DNA from: an uncultured Anaerolineae bacterium
GTDB lineage: Bacteria; Chloroflexota; Anaerolineae; Anaerolineales; Villigracilaceae
Assembly (NCBI GenBank): GCA_903908605.1
Contig: CAIVSQ010000507.1
Location: 1 to 64,000 of the forward strand
Direction: 5' to 3'
Length of the DNA stretch: 64,000 nucleotides
The stretch's first letter is position 1, and every line of letters begins with the position of its first letter. A program made the translations under genes and the position numbers. This document shows positions 49,258-58,174 of the stretch, piece by piece. The notes under the pieces were generated by a model. It had not been told where the DNA came from. It searched no databases and worked only from the letters and a program-made list of their open reading frames with translations.

Positions 49258-50526
49258 ATGACCATCGCCATTAAAGTCGACTCGATCAGTAAACGTTATA
49301 AAATCGGCACCGCGCCGGGCAAATTCCGTTATGGAATGCTGCGCGACCAGATCGCCGCCATCCCACGCAAACTCTTCAGACGCGAAGAAGGCCGGGCCGG
49401 GATTGATTACATTTGGGCACTCAAGGATGTTTCCTTTGACTTGGAAGAGGGGCGCGTACTCGGAATCATTGGTCGCAACGGCGCTGGTAAATCCACGCTG
49501 TTAAAGGTACTTTCACGTGTAACCGAGCCAACCAAAGGCACAGTAAGCGTACGCGGGCGCGTGGGTTCACTGCTGGAAGTGGGCACGGGCTTTCACCCCG
49601 AGCTAACCGGGCGCGAAAATATTTACCTGAATGGCGCCATCCTGGGCATGAAGCGTACTGAAATTGAATCAAAATTTGATGAGATCGTCGAATTCTCGGA
49701 AGTCTCACAATTCATAGACACACCGGTCAAGCGTTATTCCTCGGGCATGTACCTGCGGCTGGCCTTTGCTGTTGCGGCGCACCTGGAACCGGAAATCCTG
49801 GTAGTTGACGAGGTGCTGGCGGTCGGCGATGCCGAATTCCAGCGTAAATGCCTGGGTAAGATGAACGATGTGGCAGCCCAGGGACGCACAGTGTTGTTTG
49901 TGAGCCATAACATGAGCGCCATCCTGCGGTTAACCCAGGAAGCGGTGGTAATGCAAAAAGGTTCACTGGTCCTGCGCGCCTCGACCAATGAGGCTGTCGA
50001 CTTTTACCTGGCCTCAGGGCAATCGCAGGCTGGGGAACGCACATGGGAAGCTGATGAAGTCCCAGCCGCATCCGCGCCTTTCCGCCCGCTGGCACTAAAG
50101 ATCTACGATCCACGCGGGGCAGTAGCAGACAGTGTACGCTCCGTTGAGCCCCTGACGATTGAGATGAAATACCAGCTTAGCGCACCAATTACCGGATTGC
50201 GAGTGGGTATTTACCTCAGTACCGTGCGCGGCGAGTATGTTTTCACCTCCTTCGACGTGGATGATGCCGCCCTATATGAAAAACATTCCACCCGCCAGGC
50301 TGGTCATTATGTCAGCCGCTGCACCATCCCTGGCGATTTACTGAACGAAGGCCGCTACATCCTGGGCATCAATGCCAGTTCTTTTGGTGTAAAACGCTAC
50401 TTTATGGATGAAAATGCGCTCGGGTTCACCGTCGACCCATCCGCGGCCCCCGGAATGCAGTGGGCTGAACAACGGCAGGGGCCCTTCCGCCCACGACTAA
50501 ACTGGTCCATCGAAAACACCGATTGA
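49258..50526 (+). CDS. wzt: Polysaccharide ABC transporter ATPase with C-terminal Wzt-like substrate domain
   Basis: IIGRNGAGKSTLLKVLSRVTEPTKGTVSVRGRVGSLLEVGTGFHPELTGRENIYLNGAILGM; YSSGMYLRLAFAVAAHLEPEILVVDEVLAVGD; beta-rich C-terminus. Confidence 0.95.
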   Translation: MTIAIKVDSISKRYKIGTAPGKFRYGMLRDQIAAIPRKLFRREEGRAGIDYIWALKDVSFDLEEGRVLGIIGRNGAGKSTLLKVLSRVTEPTKGTVSVRGRVGSLLEVGTGFHPELTGRENIYLNGAILGMKRTEIESKFDEIVEFSEVSQFIDTPVKRYSSGMYLRLAFAVAAHLEPEILVVDEVLAVGDAEFQRKCLGKMNDVAAQGRTVLFVSHNMSAILRLTQEAVVMQKGSLVLRASTNEAVDFYLASGQSQAGERTWEADEVPAASAPFRPLALKIYDPRGAVADSVRSVEPLTIEMKYQLSAPITGLRVGIYLSTVRGEYVFTSFDVDDAALYEKHSTRQAGHYVSRCTIPGDLLNEGRYILGINASSFGVKRYFMDENALGFTVDPSAAPGMQWAEQRQGPFRPRLNWSIENTD

Positions 50527-50527
50527 T

Positions 50528-50556
50528 AATCAGCGGGCCTATCAGCCCGCTGATTT
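50528..50556. terminator. Hairpin between wzt and the following GT gene
   Basis: AATCAGCGGGC-ctatca-GCCCGCTGATT, 11-bp perfect stem, no long T-run. Confidence 0.55.
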
Positions 50557-50574
50557 CCCCAAGAATAACTTCTC

Positions 50575-52143
50575 ATGACGATTAGAGACCTGCTCGGAAA
50601 AATTCCATATTCGGCCGAAATCGTTGACGCCTTACGCCCGGGACGCCCCCAGACGCGCTATAACCTCTCTCAACTCGAGCAGGCCCTGCCAACCGCGCTG
50701 ATGCAGGCACGCCCACTGGCCCTCGAAAAACCTATTGGGCAGCGCGTGGTCATTTTTGCAACCCTGCACTACTGGGTGGAGCAGGCCGCGATCATCGGGC
50801 TGGCACTGCGCGCGCGCGGCAGCCAGGTGACAATTGCCTACCTGCCCTACGGTGATTGGCGCAAACCGGTGCCCTCTTTTGACCTACGCCGGCAAGACCT
50901 TTACACGCGGCGTATCCTTGCACCGCTCAACGGGCTGGTGCAGGCCGTCTCGCTGCTGGGAATGGGCAAGTCCACCCGCCTGCCGGCCGAGTTAGAAAAG
51001 GCTGTCGAAACCGCATCGGCGTTTGACACGATGTACACCATGCAGGTGGAGGATTTCGACCAGGATTCTGAGCTGTACAAACTACGGATGGAGCGCAACC
51101 GTGCCGCAGCACAGGCCGCAATGGAATTTTTGCAAAAGGAACCCGCAGATAGCGTGCTGATCCCCAATGGGTTGGTAACCGAGTTGGGCATTTTTTACCA
51201 GGTAGCGCGCCATCTCAAGATCAATACCGTCACCTATGAATTTAATGACCAGCGTGAACAAATCTGGTTATCGCAAAACAACATCGTCATGCAGCAAAAC
51301 ACCGATGCGCTGTGGGCTGCCCGGGGCGAAACCCCATTAACAGAAGCTGAACGTGAAAAAATCGCCGGGTTGGAAAACGCACGCACCAGTGCAGGAAAAT
51401 ATGGCAAGGGAACACGCTTCTGGCAGGATGTGGCCTCGGTGGGTGGAGAAGCCCAACGCAGCGCGCTCGGGCTGGACGAACGCCCAGTGGCCCTGCTGGC
51501 AACCAATGTACTGGGCGACAGCCTGACACTTGGGCGCAATATCTTCACCAGCTCGATGGCAGAGTGGATCACAAAGACCGTGCAATATTTTGCCACGCGC
51601 CCTGATGTGCAGCTGGTGGTACGCGTGCACCCGGGTGAACGGCTGATGAAGGGACCCTCCAGCCTGGATGTGATCAAGGCAGCGCTACCGGATATGCCCG
51701 CTCACATCAAACTGATCGCGCCGTTGGAAAAGGTGAACACCTACGACCTGATGGAAATTGCCGGGTTGGGACTGGCATATACCACCACGGTGGGGATGGA
51801 AATGGCAATGCGCGGCGTACCGGTTCTTCTGGCAGGGCAGACGCATTATCGCGGACGCGGTTTTACCTACGACCCGATCTCTTGGCAGCAGTATTATGAT
51901 ATGGCAAACAAGCTGCTGGCGGATTTGCCATCCCATCGGCTGAACCCTGAGCAAGTGGAAAAAGCCTGGAATTATGCCTACCGCTTTTTCTTTGACTTCC
52001 CAATGCCCTTCCCCTGGCGGCTAATGCACTTTTGGAAAGACTTGGAGCAGTGGCCACTCGAACGGGTGCTTTCGAATGAAGCCCAGGCAGAATTTGGCAA
52101 AACCTTTGATTATCTCGCCGGGCAACCGGTAATTTGGACGTGA
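50575..52143 (+). CDS. GT-B-fold capsule-type glycosyltransferase-like protein (KpsC/KpsS-like)
   Basis: 522 aa; VQLVVRVHPGERLMKGPS...IKLIAPLEKVNTYDLMEIAGLGLAYTTTVGMEMAMRGVPVLLAGQTHYRGRGFTYDP. Confidence 0.65.
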   Translation: MTIRDLLGKIPYSAEIVDALRPGRPQTRYNLSQLEQALPTALMQARPLALEKPIGQRVVIFATLHYWVEQAAIIGLALRARGSQVTIAYLPYGDWRKPVPSFDLRRQDLYTRRILAPLNGLVQAVSLLGMGKSTRLPAELEKAVETASAFDTMYTMQVEDFDQDSELYKLRMERNRAAAQAAMEFLQKEPADSVLIPNGLVTELGIFYQVARHLKINTVTYEFNDQREQIWLSQNNIVMQQNTDALWAARGETPLTEAEREKIAGLENARTSAGKYGKGTRFWQDVASVGGEAQRSALGLDERPVALLATNVLGDSLTLGRNIFTSSMAEWITKTVQYFATRPDVQLVVRVHPGERLMKGPSSLDVIKAALPDMPAHIKLIAPLEKVNTYDLMEIAGLGLAYTTTVGMEMAMRGVPVLLAGQTHYRGRGFTYDPISWQQYYDMANKLLADLPSHRLNPEQVEKAWNYAYRFFFDFPMPFPWRLMHFWKDLEQWPLERVLSNEAQAEFGKTFDYLAGQPVIWT

Positions 52144-52147
52144 CCCC

Positions 52148-52981
52148 ATGAGCGAAACAAAACAAAAAGTACGCGAATTTTATGATGAGATTGGCTGGCA
52201 GCAAGAAGCAGACGGAAATTATCAGAACGCCCGCTATGAAGACCTGCGGCCTGTTTCTGCCGAATATATTCACCGCACCCGCTTGCGTGTCAACCAGGGC
52301 CTGATTCCAAATGGAAAGCTGCTGCTGGATGCCGGCTCCGGCCCTGTGCAGTATGATGATTACCTGACCTATTCCAAAGGCTATGAAAAAAGGGTCTGCC
52401 TGGATATTTCCATCCAGGCCTTGCGCGAGGCACGCGAACGGATTGGCTCGCACGGGCTGTTTGTGGTGGCCGACCTGGCGAACCTGCCCTTTAAAGCAGA
52501 TGTTTTTGACGGCGAAGTCTCGATGCACGCCATCCACCACCTGGCGCTGGATGAACATCCACGCGCCTACCAGGAACTGTATCGCGTACTGAAACCCGGC
52601 CGGAAAGCCGCCATCGTCAATGGTTGGCACGAACCACTGCTGAGCCGCATGGCTGAGCCGCTGATCGGGTTGATGCGCAAACTCTCAGGGAAATCAGCCA
52701 AGAAGAAAAAGAACTGGCTGGATGAGGACGACCCAGCCGGGACCTTTGTGCGCAAGATGACCCCTGAATGGCTAAAGAAGGAAATCGGCAGCCTGATGCC
52801 AGTTGAAATTCGCCCGTGGCGCAGCATGTCCACCCGGCTGCTGCGCTGGTTCATCCACCCCAAGCTGGGCGGGAAAATATTCCTGCGCTTTGTCTTTTGG
52901 CTGGAAGGTGTTTTTCCGCGTTTCTTTGGCGAAAATGGTCAGTACCCGTTGATTGTGATCTCAAAACCCGCTGGCAAATAA
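52148..52981 (+). CDS. Class I SAM-dependent methyltransferase
   Basis: KLLLDAGSGPVQYDDYLTYSKGYEKRVCLDISIQALREAR; FDGEVSMHAIHHL; YRVLKPGRKAAIVNG. Confidence 0.9.
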   Translation: MSETKQKVREFYDEIGWQQEADGNYQNARYEDLRPVSAEYIHRTRLRVNQGLIPNGKLLLDAGSGPVQYDDYLTYSKGYEKRVCLDISIQALREARERIGSHGLFVVADLANLPFKADVFDGEVSMHAIHHLALDEHPRAYQELYRVLKPGRKAAIVNGWHEPLLSRMAEPLIGLMRKLSGKSAKKKKNWLDEDDPAGTFVRKMTPEWLKKEIGSLMPVEIRPWRSMSTRLLRWFIHPKLGGKIFLRFVFWLEGVFPRFFGENGQYPLIVISKPAGK

Positions 52982-52999
52982 ATAAGCTGGCGCAGGTAT

Positions 53000-53800
53000 A
53001 TGGCAAAATTCACCGACCAGGCCTACCTGGAAAACGAGCAGTACCGCGATTCATCCAACCTGGATACGCGCGCCAACCTGCACGACAGGTTCAGCACCAA
53101 TCCACAAGGCTGGTTTGCATGGATGTTTGATACACTCGAAACGTTGCCAGGGGAAGGCAAGGTGCTGGACCTGGGCTGCGGCGCAGGCGGCTTATGGCGC
53201 AGCCATCCGGAGCGCATCCCGGCAGGCTGGATCATCACACTGGGCGATTTATCAGAAGGCATGCTGTTGTCAACCTGGCGCAGGCTGGTGGTCACCAAGC
53301 GGGCGTATAAATATGAGAAAATGGATGCCCAGCAGATCCCTTACCCGGACGGCAGTTTTGACATTGTGATCGCCAATCACATGCTCTATCACGTGCCAGA
53401 CCTGCCCAGGGCACTGCGAGAAATCCGGCGGGTGCTTAAACCCGGCGGAAAACTGGTAGCCAGTACGGTTGGAAAAATTCACATGCAAGAAATCGAAGGT
53501 TTGATCAAGCAGATCGGCTTGGGCCCAAGTTACACACCCTTCCAGGCCGCCTTCTCCCTCGAGAACGGGCAGGCTGAGTTAGAGAAATACTTCCAAGACG
53601 TAAAGTTAATGCATTATGAGGACAGCCTGCGAATTACAGAAATTGAGCCACTGATTGCTTACATCCGCTCGCGCAGCGGTGCGGCAGAAGTACTACCCGA
53701 GCAATTTGAAACGCTGCGGACCTTTCTGGAAGCGGAAATGCGTGCAAAGCAGGCTCTGCTGGTGCATAAGGACAGCGGTCTGTTTCTGGCAACTTGCTAA
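53000..53800 (+). CDS. Class I SAM-dependent methyltransferase
   Basis: GKVLDLGCGAGGLWRSHPERIPAGWIITLGDLSEGML; YPDGSFDIVIANHMLYHVPDLPRALREIRRVLKPGGKLVAST. Confidence 0.94.
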   Translation: MAKFTDQAYLENEQYRDSSNLDTRANLHDRFSTNPQGWFAWMFDTLETLPGEGKVLDLGCGAGGLWRSHPERIPAGWIITLGDLSEGMLLSTWRRLVVTKRAYKYEKMDAQQIPYPDGSFDIVIANHMLYHVPDLPRALREIRRVLKPGGKLVASTVGKIHMQEIEGLIKQIGLGPSYTPFQAAFSLENGQAELEKYFQDVKLMHYEDSLRITEIEPLIAYIRSRSGAAEVLPEQFETLRTFLEAEMRAKQALLVHKDSGLFLATC

Positions 53801-53940
53801 AACCCCGCCCGTCCTGAAGCGACCGGCCGTTCTATATGATGTAAAATCAATACGCTGAAATTATCTCGGGGAACGGAGAAACAAGCCGTTCCACCATCCC
53901 AGGCAGAGAATGGGATATTGTCATAATCTCTGGAGGCAAA

Positions 53941-54948
53941 ATGGACTGGACAGATAAAGTAGTACTTGTCACCGGCGGCACAGGCTCGTTCGGTAAAAAA
54001 TTCATCAAGACCCTGCTGGCTGAAAAACATCCCAGGAAGATCATCATATTCAGCCGCGATGAGCTCAAGCAACACGAAATGCGCGTTTCTGGCTACGATG
54101 ATCCGACCCTGCGCTATTTTATTGGGGATGTGCGCGACCGCGAACGACTGGTTCGCGCCATGCACGGTGTCAATATCGTTGTGCACGCAGCAGCCCTCAA
54201 GCAGGTGCCTGCTTGTGAATATAATCCGATGGAGGCAGTCAAAACCAACATCATCGGCACATCAAACGTACTCGAAGCCGCCTTAGACTGCGGCGTTAGC
54301 AAAGTCCTGGCACTCAGCACCGACAAAGCAGTCAGCCCGGCCAACTTGTACGGCGGAACCAAGCTGGTGGCCGAAAAACTGGTGATCCAATCGAACAACT
54401 ACGCAGCCGGATCATCGACACGCTATTCGTGCGTGCGTTACGGCAACGTGGTCGGCTCGCGCGGCTCAGTGGTACCTCTCTTTATCAAGATGCGCGCGGG
54501 CGGCAAGATCACAATCACCGATGAACGCATGACCCGCTTCTGGCTTTCGCTTGAGCAGGGCGTCCATTTTGTAATGGACTGCATCGAGCAAATGGAAGGC
54601 GGGGAAGTTTTCGTCCCGAAGATCCCGAGCACCAAGGTCATCGACCTGGCTCGCGCGATCGCCCCGGATGCACAAATCGATATCATCGGCATCCGTCCCG
54701 GCGAAAAACTGCACGAGGACCTGCTTTCAGAAGATGAAGCCCGCAATGCCGTCGAACGTGAAAGCATGTACATTATCCGGCCACCCGAGACACTCTGGAA
54801 CCGCAACCTGCATTACGCCGGTGACCCACTGCCCGAAGGTTTTTCGTATACCAGCGACAACAACAGCGAATGGCTGAATGTGGAAGGCATTAAGAAATAC
54901 ATCGCGCCTTTTGAGGCCGATTTTCTGAACGGAAAACTGGAAGGTTAA
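53941..54948 (+). CDS. pseB: UDP-N-acetylglucosamine 4,6-dehydratase-like SDR (PseB-like)
   Basis: VVLVTGGTGSFGKKFIKTLLAEKHPRKIIIFSRDELKQHEM; HAAALKQVPACEYNPMEAVKTNIIGTSNVLEAA; STDKAVSPANLYGGTKLVAEKL. Confidence 0.9.
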   Translation: MDWTDKVVLVTGGTGSFGKKFIKTLLAEKHPRKIIIFSRDELKQHEMRVSGYDDPTLRYFIGDVRDRERLVRAMHGVNIVVHAAALKQVPACEYNPMEAVKTNIIGTSNVLEAALDCGVSKVLALSTDKAVSPANLYGGTKLVAEKLVIQSNNYAAGSSTRYSCVRYGNVVGSRGSVVPLFIKMRAGGKITITDERMTRFWLSLEQGVHFVMDCIEQMEGGEVFVPKIPSTKVIDLARAIAPDAQIDIIGIRPGEKLHEDLLSEDEARNAVERESMYIIRPPETLWNRNLHYAGDPLPEGFSYTSDNNSEWLNVEGIKKYIAPFEADFLNGKLEG

Positions 54949-54989
54949 CCTGCGGGTCACGGCACGCTGGCAACCAAGGATAAAGAACC

Positions 54990-55910
54990 ATGAAGCGAAT
55001 ACTGGTCACCGGCGCATCGGGTTTGCTGGGTCTAAATTTTTGCCTGGCGGAAACAAGCCACCACAGCATTGTGGGGGTGGACCGCGGCAAGCTCTCTGGC
55101 ACACCTTTTGAATTAATACAGGCCGATCTGCTGACGCCCAATGCGCCAGATCGTGTGCTGGAGATGGCGCGTCCGGATGCCGTCATTCATACTGCTGCCA
55201 ATGCCAATGTAGACGCCTGCGAAACCGATCCTCAGGGTGCCCGGCGTATGAACGCCGAACTGCCTGGCGAACTGGCGCAAGCTTGCGCAAAAAAAGACAT
55301 CCAGTTCATCCACATCTCTACCGATGCGGTCTTTGATGGAACGTTGCAGGGTGTTTACACGGAAAACGATATCCCCAATCCGCTGGGGGTGTATGCGCAA
55401 ACCAAGCTGGCAGGTGAACAAAATGTACTTTCAGCCAACCCGCGCGCCATGGTCGCGCGGGTTAACTTTTTTGGCTGGTCACTGCCTGGAACGCGCTCGC
55501 TCTCGGAATTTTTCTTTAACAAGCTCTCAACCGGCGAACAATGCAACGGTTTCACAGATATCTTTTTTTGCCCGTTGTTCGTGGGGGACCTGGCAGATAC
55601 TCTGCTGCTGATGCTGGATAAAAATCTCTCAGGCCTGTACCATGTGATCGGTTCGGAAGCCCTCTCCAAGTATGATTTCGGGCAGCACATCGCGCGGCAG
55701 TTCGGTTTTAATCCCGCGCTGGTTATCCCCAGATCAGTGGAAGATTCAGGCTTAAAAGCGCGTCGTTCCCACAACTTAAGGCTTTCCATCAACAAGTTAT
55801 CCACAGATTTAGGCTCAACCATCCCCAACGTATCCACCGGAATTGAACGGTTTTATACACAGGCTCAACAGGGTTATCCACAGAAAATGCGTAGTTATCA
55901 ACAGGTATAA
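54990..55910 (+). CDS. RmlD-like nucleotide-sugar 4-keto reductase
   Basis: ILVTGASGLLGLNFCLAE; HTAANANVDACETDP; FIHISTDAVFDGTLQGVYTENDIPNPLGVYAQTKLAGEQ. Confidence 0.88.
   Translation: MKRILVTGASGLLGLNFCLAETSHHSIVGVDRGKLSGTPFELIQADLLTPNAPDRVLEMARPDAVIHTAANANVDACETDPQGARRMNAELPGELAQACAKKDIQFIHISTDAVFDGTLQGVYTENDIPNPLGVYAQTKLAGEQNVLSANPRAMVARVNFFGWSLPGTRSLSEFFFNKLSTGEQCNGFTDIFFCPLFVGDLADTLLLMLDKNLSGLYHVIGSEALSKYDFGQHIARQFGFNPALVIPRSVEDSGLKARRSHNLRLSINKLSTDLGSTIPNVSTGIERFYTQAQQGYPQKMRSYQQV
55797..55903 (+). promoter_or_regulatory. Cluster of DnaA-box-like 9-mers in 3' end of RmlD-like CDS
   Basis: TTATCCACA 55797-55805; TTATACACA 55853-55861; TTATCCACA 55874-55882; TTATCAACA 55895-55903; all + strand; weaker GTATCCACC at 55830-55838. 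Confidence 0.55.
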
Positions 55911-55969
55911 GCCAAAAACAGGCATTTTTTTAAATAGACCTGCAAGTAAAAACAAAAAGCGAGGAATGA

Positions 55970-57037
55970 ATGGAATTTAAAATTGGCAACCAGACCATCG
56001 GGCTCAATCACCCCACCTATTTCATTGCTGATATAGCCGCCAATCACGATGGCGACCTGGATCGAGCGAAACTGCTGATACGCCTGGCAAAAGAAGCCGG
56101 CGCAGACGCAGCCAAATTCCAAAACTTCCAGGCCCCCAAGATCGTTTCAGATTACGGTTTTAAGAACATGAACAGCCAGGTCAGTCACCAGGCAAGCTGG
56201 AAGAAATCAGTTTTCCAGGTCTACTCGGAAGCCTCGGTTCCGCTTGGCTGGACGCCGATATTAGTTGAGGAGTGCCAGAAGGTCGGGATCGAGTATTTCA
56301 CCTCACCCTACGACTTTGAATCAATCGAAGCCGTCGATCCTTATTTGCCAGCCTATAAAATTGGTTCCGGTGAAATCGACTGGATTGAATCACTGCAGTT
56401 GATGGCCTCAAAAGGCAAGCCCGTGCTGCTCGCGACCGGTGCTTCCAATATCGGCGAGGTACAAAAAGCGGTGCACGCCATCCTGGTGATCAACAAACAG
56501 CTTGTGCTGATGCAATGCAACACCAACTACACCGCCAGTCCTGAAAACTATCGCTATATCAACCTGAATGTATTAAAGACCTACGCAGCCATGTTTCCTG
56601 ATGTTGTGCTTGGTCTGTCAGATCACACCCACGGCAACTCAACCGTGCTGGGCGCAGTAACATTAGGCGCGCGCGTGATCGAACGTCACTTTACAGATAG
56701 CAACAATCGCGAAGGACCCGATCACAAGTTTGCCATGAACCCCGAAGCCTGGGCCCACATGGTGGACGAAACACGCCTGCTGGAAAAAGCCCTCGGCGGG
56801 GCAGATAAATTCATCACCGAAAATGAACAGGATACACAAGTAGTGCAGCGCCGCTGTCTGCGCGCCGCACGCGACATCCGCGCGGGCGAGACCATTACGC
56901 GCGAGATGGTGGATGTACTCCGCCCGGCAACCCCGGGAGCAATCAAACCCGACCAGGTTGCAAACGTGGTCGGCACCAAGGCGCTTAACGATATGCCCTT
57001 CGGAAAAGAACTGCGCTGGACAGATCTAGTCGCCTGA
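55970..57037 (+). CDS. NeuB-family nonulosonate (sialic acid-like) synthase with SAF domain
   Basis: FIADIAANHDGDLDRAKLLIRLAKEAGADAAKFQ; YKIGSGEI; LLATGASNIGEVQKAV; LGLSDHTHGNSTVLGAVTLGARVIERHFT; C-terminal SAF-like RAARDIRAGETITREMVDVLRPATPG. Confidence 0.94.
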   Translation: MEFKIGNQTIGLNHPTYFIADIAANHDGDLDRAKLLIRLAKEAGADAAKFQNFQAPKIVSDYGFKNMNSQVSHQASWKKSVFQVYSEASVPLGWTPILVEECQKVGIEYFTSPYDFESIEAVDPYLPAYKIGSGEIDWIESLQLMASKGKPVLLATGASNIGEVQKAVHAILVINKQLVLMQCNTNYTASPENYRYINLNVLKTYAAMFPDVVLGLSDHTHGNSTVLGAVTLGARVIERHFTDSNNREGPDHKFAMNPEAWAHMVDETRLLEKALGGADKFITENEQDTQVVQRRCLRAARDIRAGETITREMVDVLRPATPGAIKPDQVANVVGTKALNDMPFGKELRWTDLVA

Positions 57038-57055
57038 TCCCCGAAGATAAGACGC

Positions 57056-58174
57056 ATGAAAGTTATTTATTTTTCGTTGGATTACACCCCACACGATCAA
57101 CGATTCCTGGCAGCACTGGCAGAAACGCAGCACGAAATTCATTACGTGCGCCTGCAGCGTGGAAATCGCCAGACCGAGGATCGACCTGTGCCGCCCAGCA
57201 TACATCAGGCCCAATGGGCTGGCGGGCAGAAACCATTTGAATGGCGCGACCTGCCACGCCTGGTATTGGATTTTAGACGCTTGCTGAGGGAAATCCAACC
57301 AGACCTGGTGCATGCCGGACCGATACAGACCTGCGCCTTCATTGCCTGCCTGGCTGGCGCCCGCCCGCTGCTGACCATGTCGTGGGGTTTTGACCTGATG
57401 AAGGATGTGGAACGCGGAGCTTGGTGGCGATTCGCTACCCGCTATACGCTGGAACGCAGTCGTTATTTCACCAGTGACGCGTTTGTCACGCGCGACAAGG
57501 CGGTAGCGTATGGCATGCAGCCCGAGAAAACCGTGGTGTTCCCATGGGGCGTTGATCTGGAACATTTCACCCCGAAACCACGCGAAAATCCTACCGGGGG
57601 CCAACCTGAAGACGGCTTCACGCTGTTCTGCAACCGCAGCTGGGAAGCCAATTACGGCGTGGATGTGTTGGCGCGGGCATTTGTACAGGTTGCGCGACAA
57701 AAAGAAAATATCAGCTTGCTGCTATTGGGCGGCGGCTCACAGGGAAGCTACATACGGCAGATCCTGGAAAGCGGCGGGGTGCTGGATCGAGTCAGCTTCC
57801 CGGGTCATGTTGGCCAAAAAGACCTGCCACGCTTTTACCGCATGGCGGATATCTATATTTCCGCCTCGCACGTGGATGGTTCTTCGGTGTCGCTGATGGA
57901 GGCCCTGGCTTGCGGGCTGCCCTGCCTGGTTTCGGATATTCCGGCCAACAAGGAATGGGTCTTTGAAGGCGAAAACGGCTGGCTCTTCACGGATGGAGAT
58001 GCAAACGCGCTGGCGGAAAAAATATTAAAGGCAATGGAAGCACGCGCCAATCTGCCCGCCATCGGACAAAATGCACGCCTGTCAGCTCAGGAAAAAGCCA
58101 ATTGGCCCAAGAATTTCCAAAAGCTGCTGACAGCCTATGAAAAAACTCAAACAGGAAGCAATGCACATGCCTGA
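57056..58174 (+). CDS. Family 4 (GT-B) glycosyltransferase
   Basis: 372 aa; FPGHVGQKDLPRFYRMADIYISASHVDGSSVSLMEALACGLPCLVSDIPANKEWVFEGENGWLFTDGD. Confidence 0.93.
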   Translation: MKVIYFSLDYTPHDQRFLAALAETQHEIHYVRLQRGNRQTEDRPVPPSIHQAQWAGGQKPFEWRDLPRLVLDFRRLLREIQPDLVHAGPIQTCAFIACLAGARPLLTMSWGFDLMKDVERGAWWRFATRYTLERSRYFTSDAFVTRDKAVAYGMQPEKTVVFPWGVDLEHFTPKPRENPTGGQPEDGFTLFCNRSWEANYGVDVLARAFVQVARQKENISLLLLGGGSQGSYIRQILESGGVLDRVSFPGHVGQKDLPRFYRMADIYISASHVDGSSVSLMEALACGLPCLVSDIPANKEWVFEGENGWLFTDGDANALAEKILKAMEARANLPAIGQNARLSAQEKANWPKNFQKLLTAYEKTQTGSNAHA

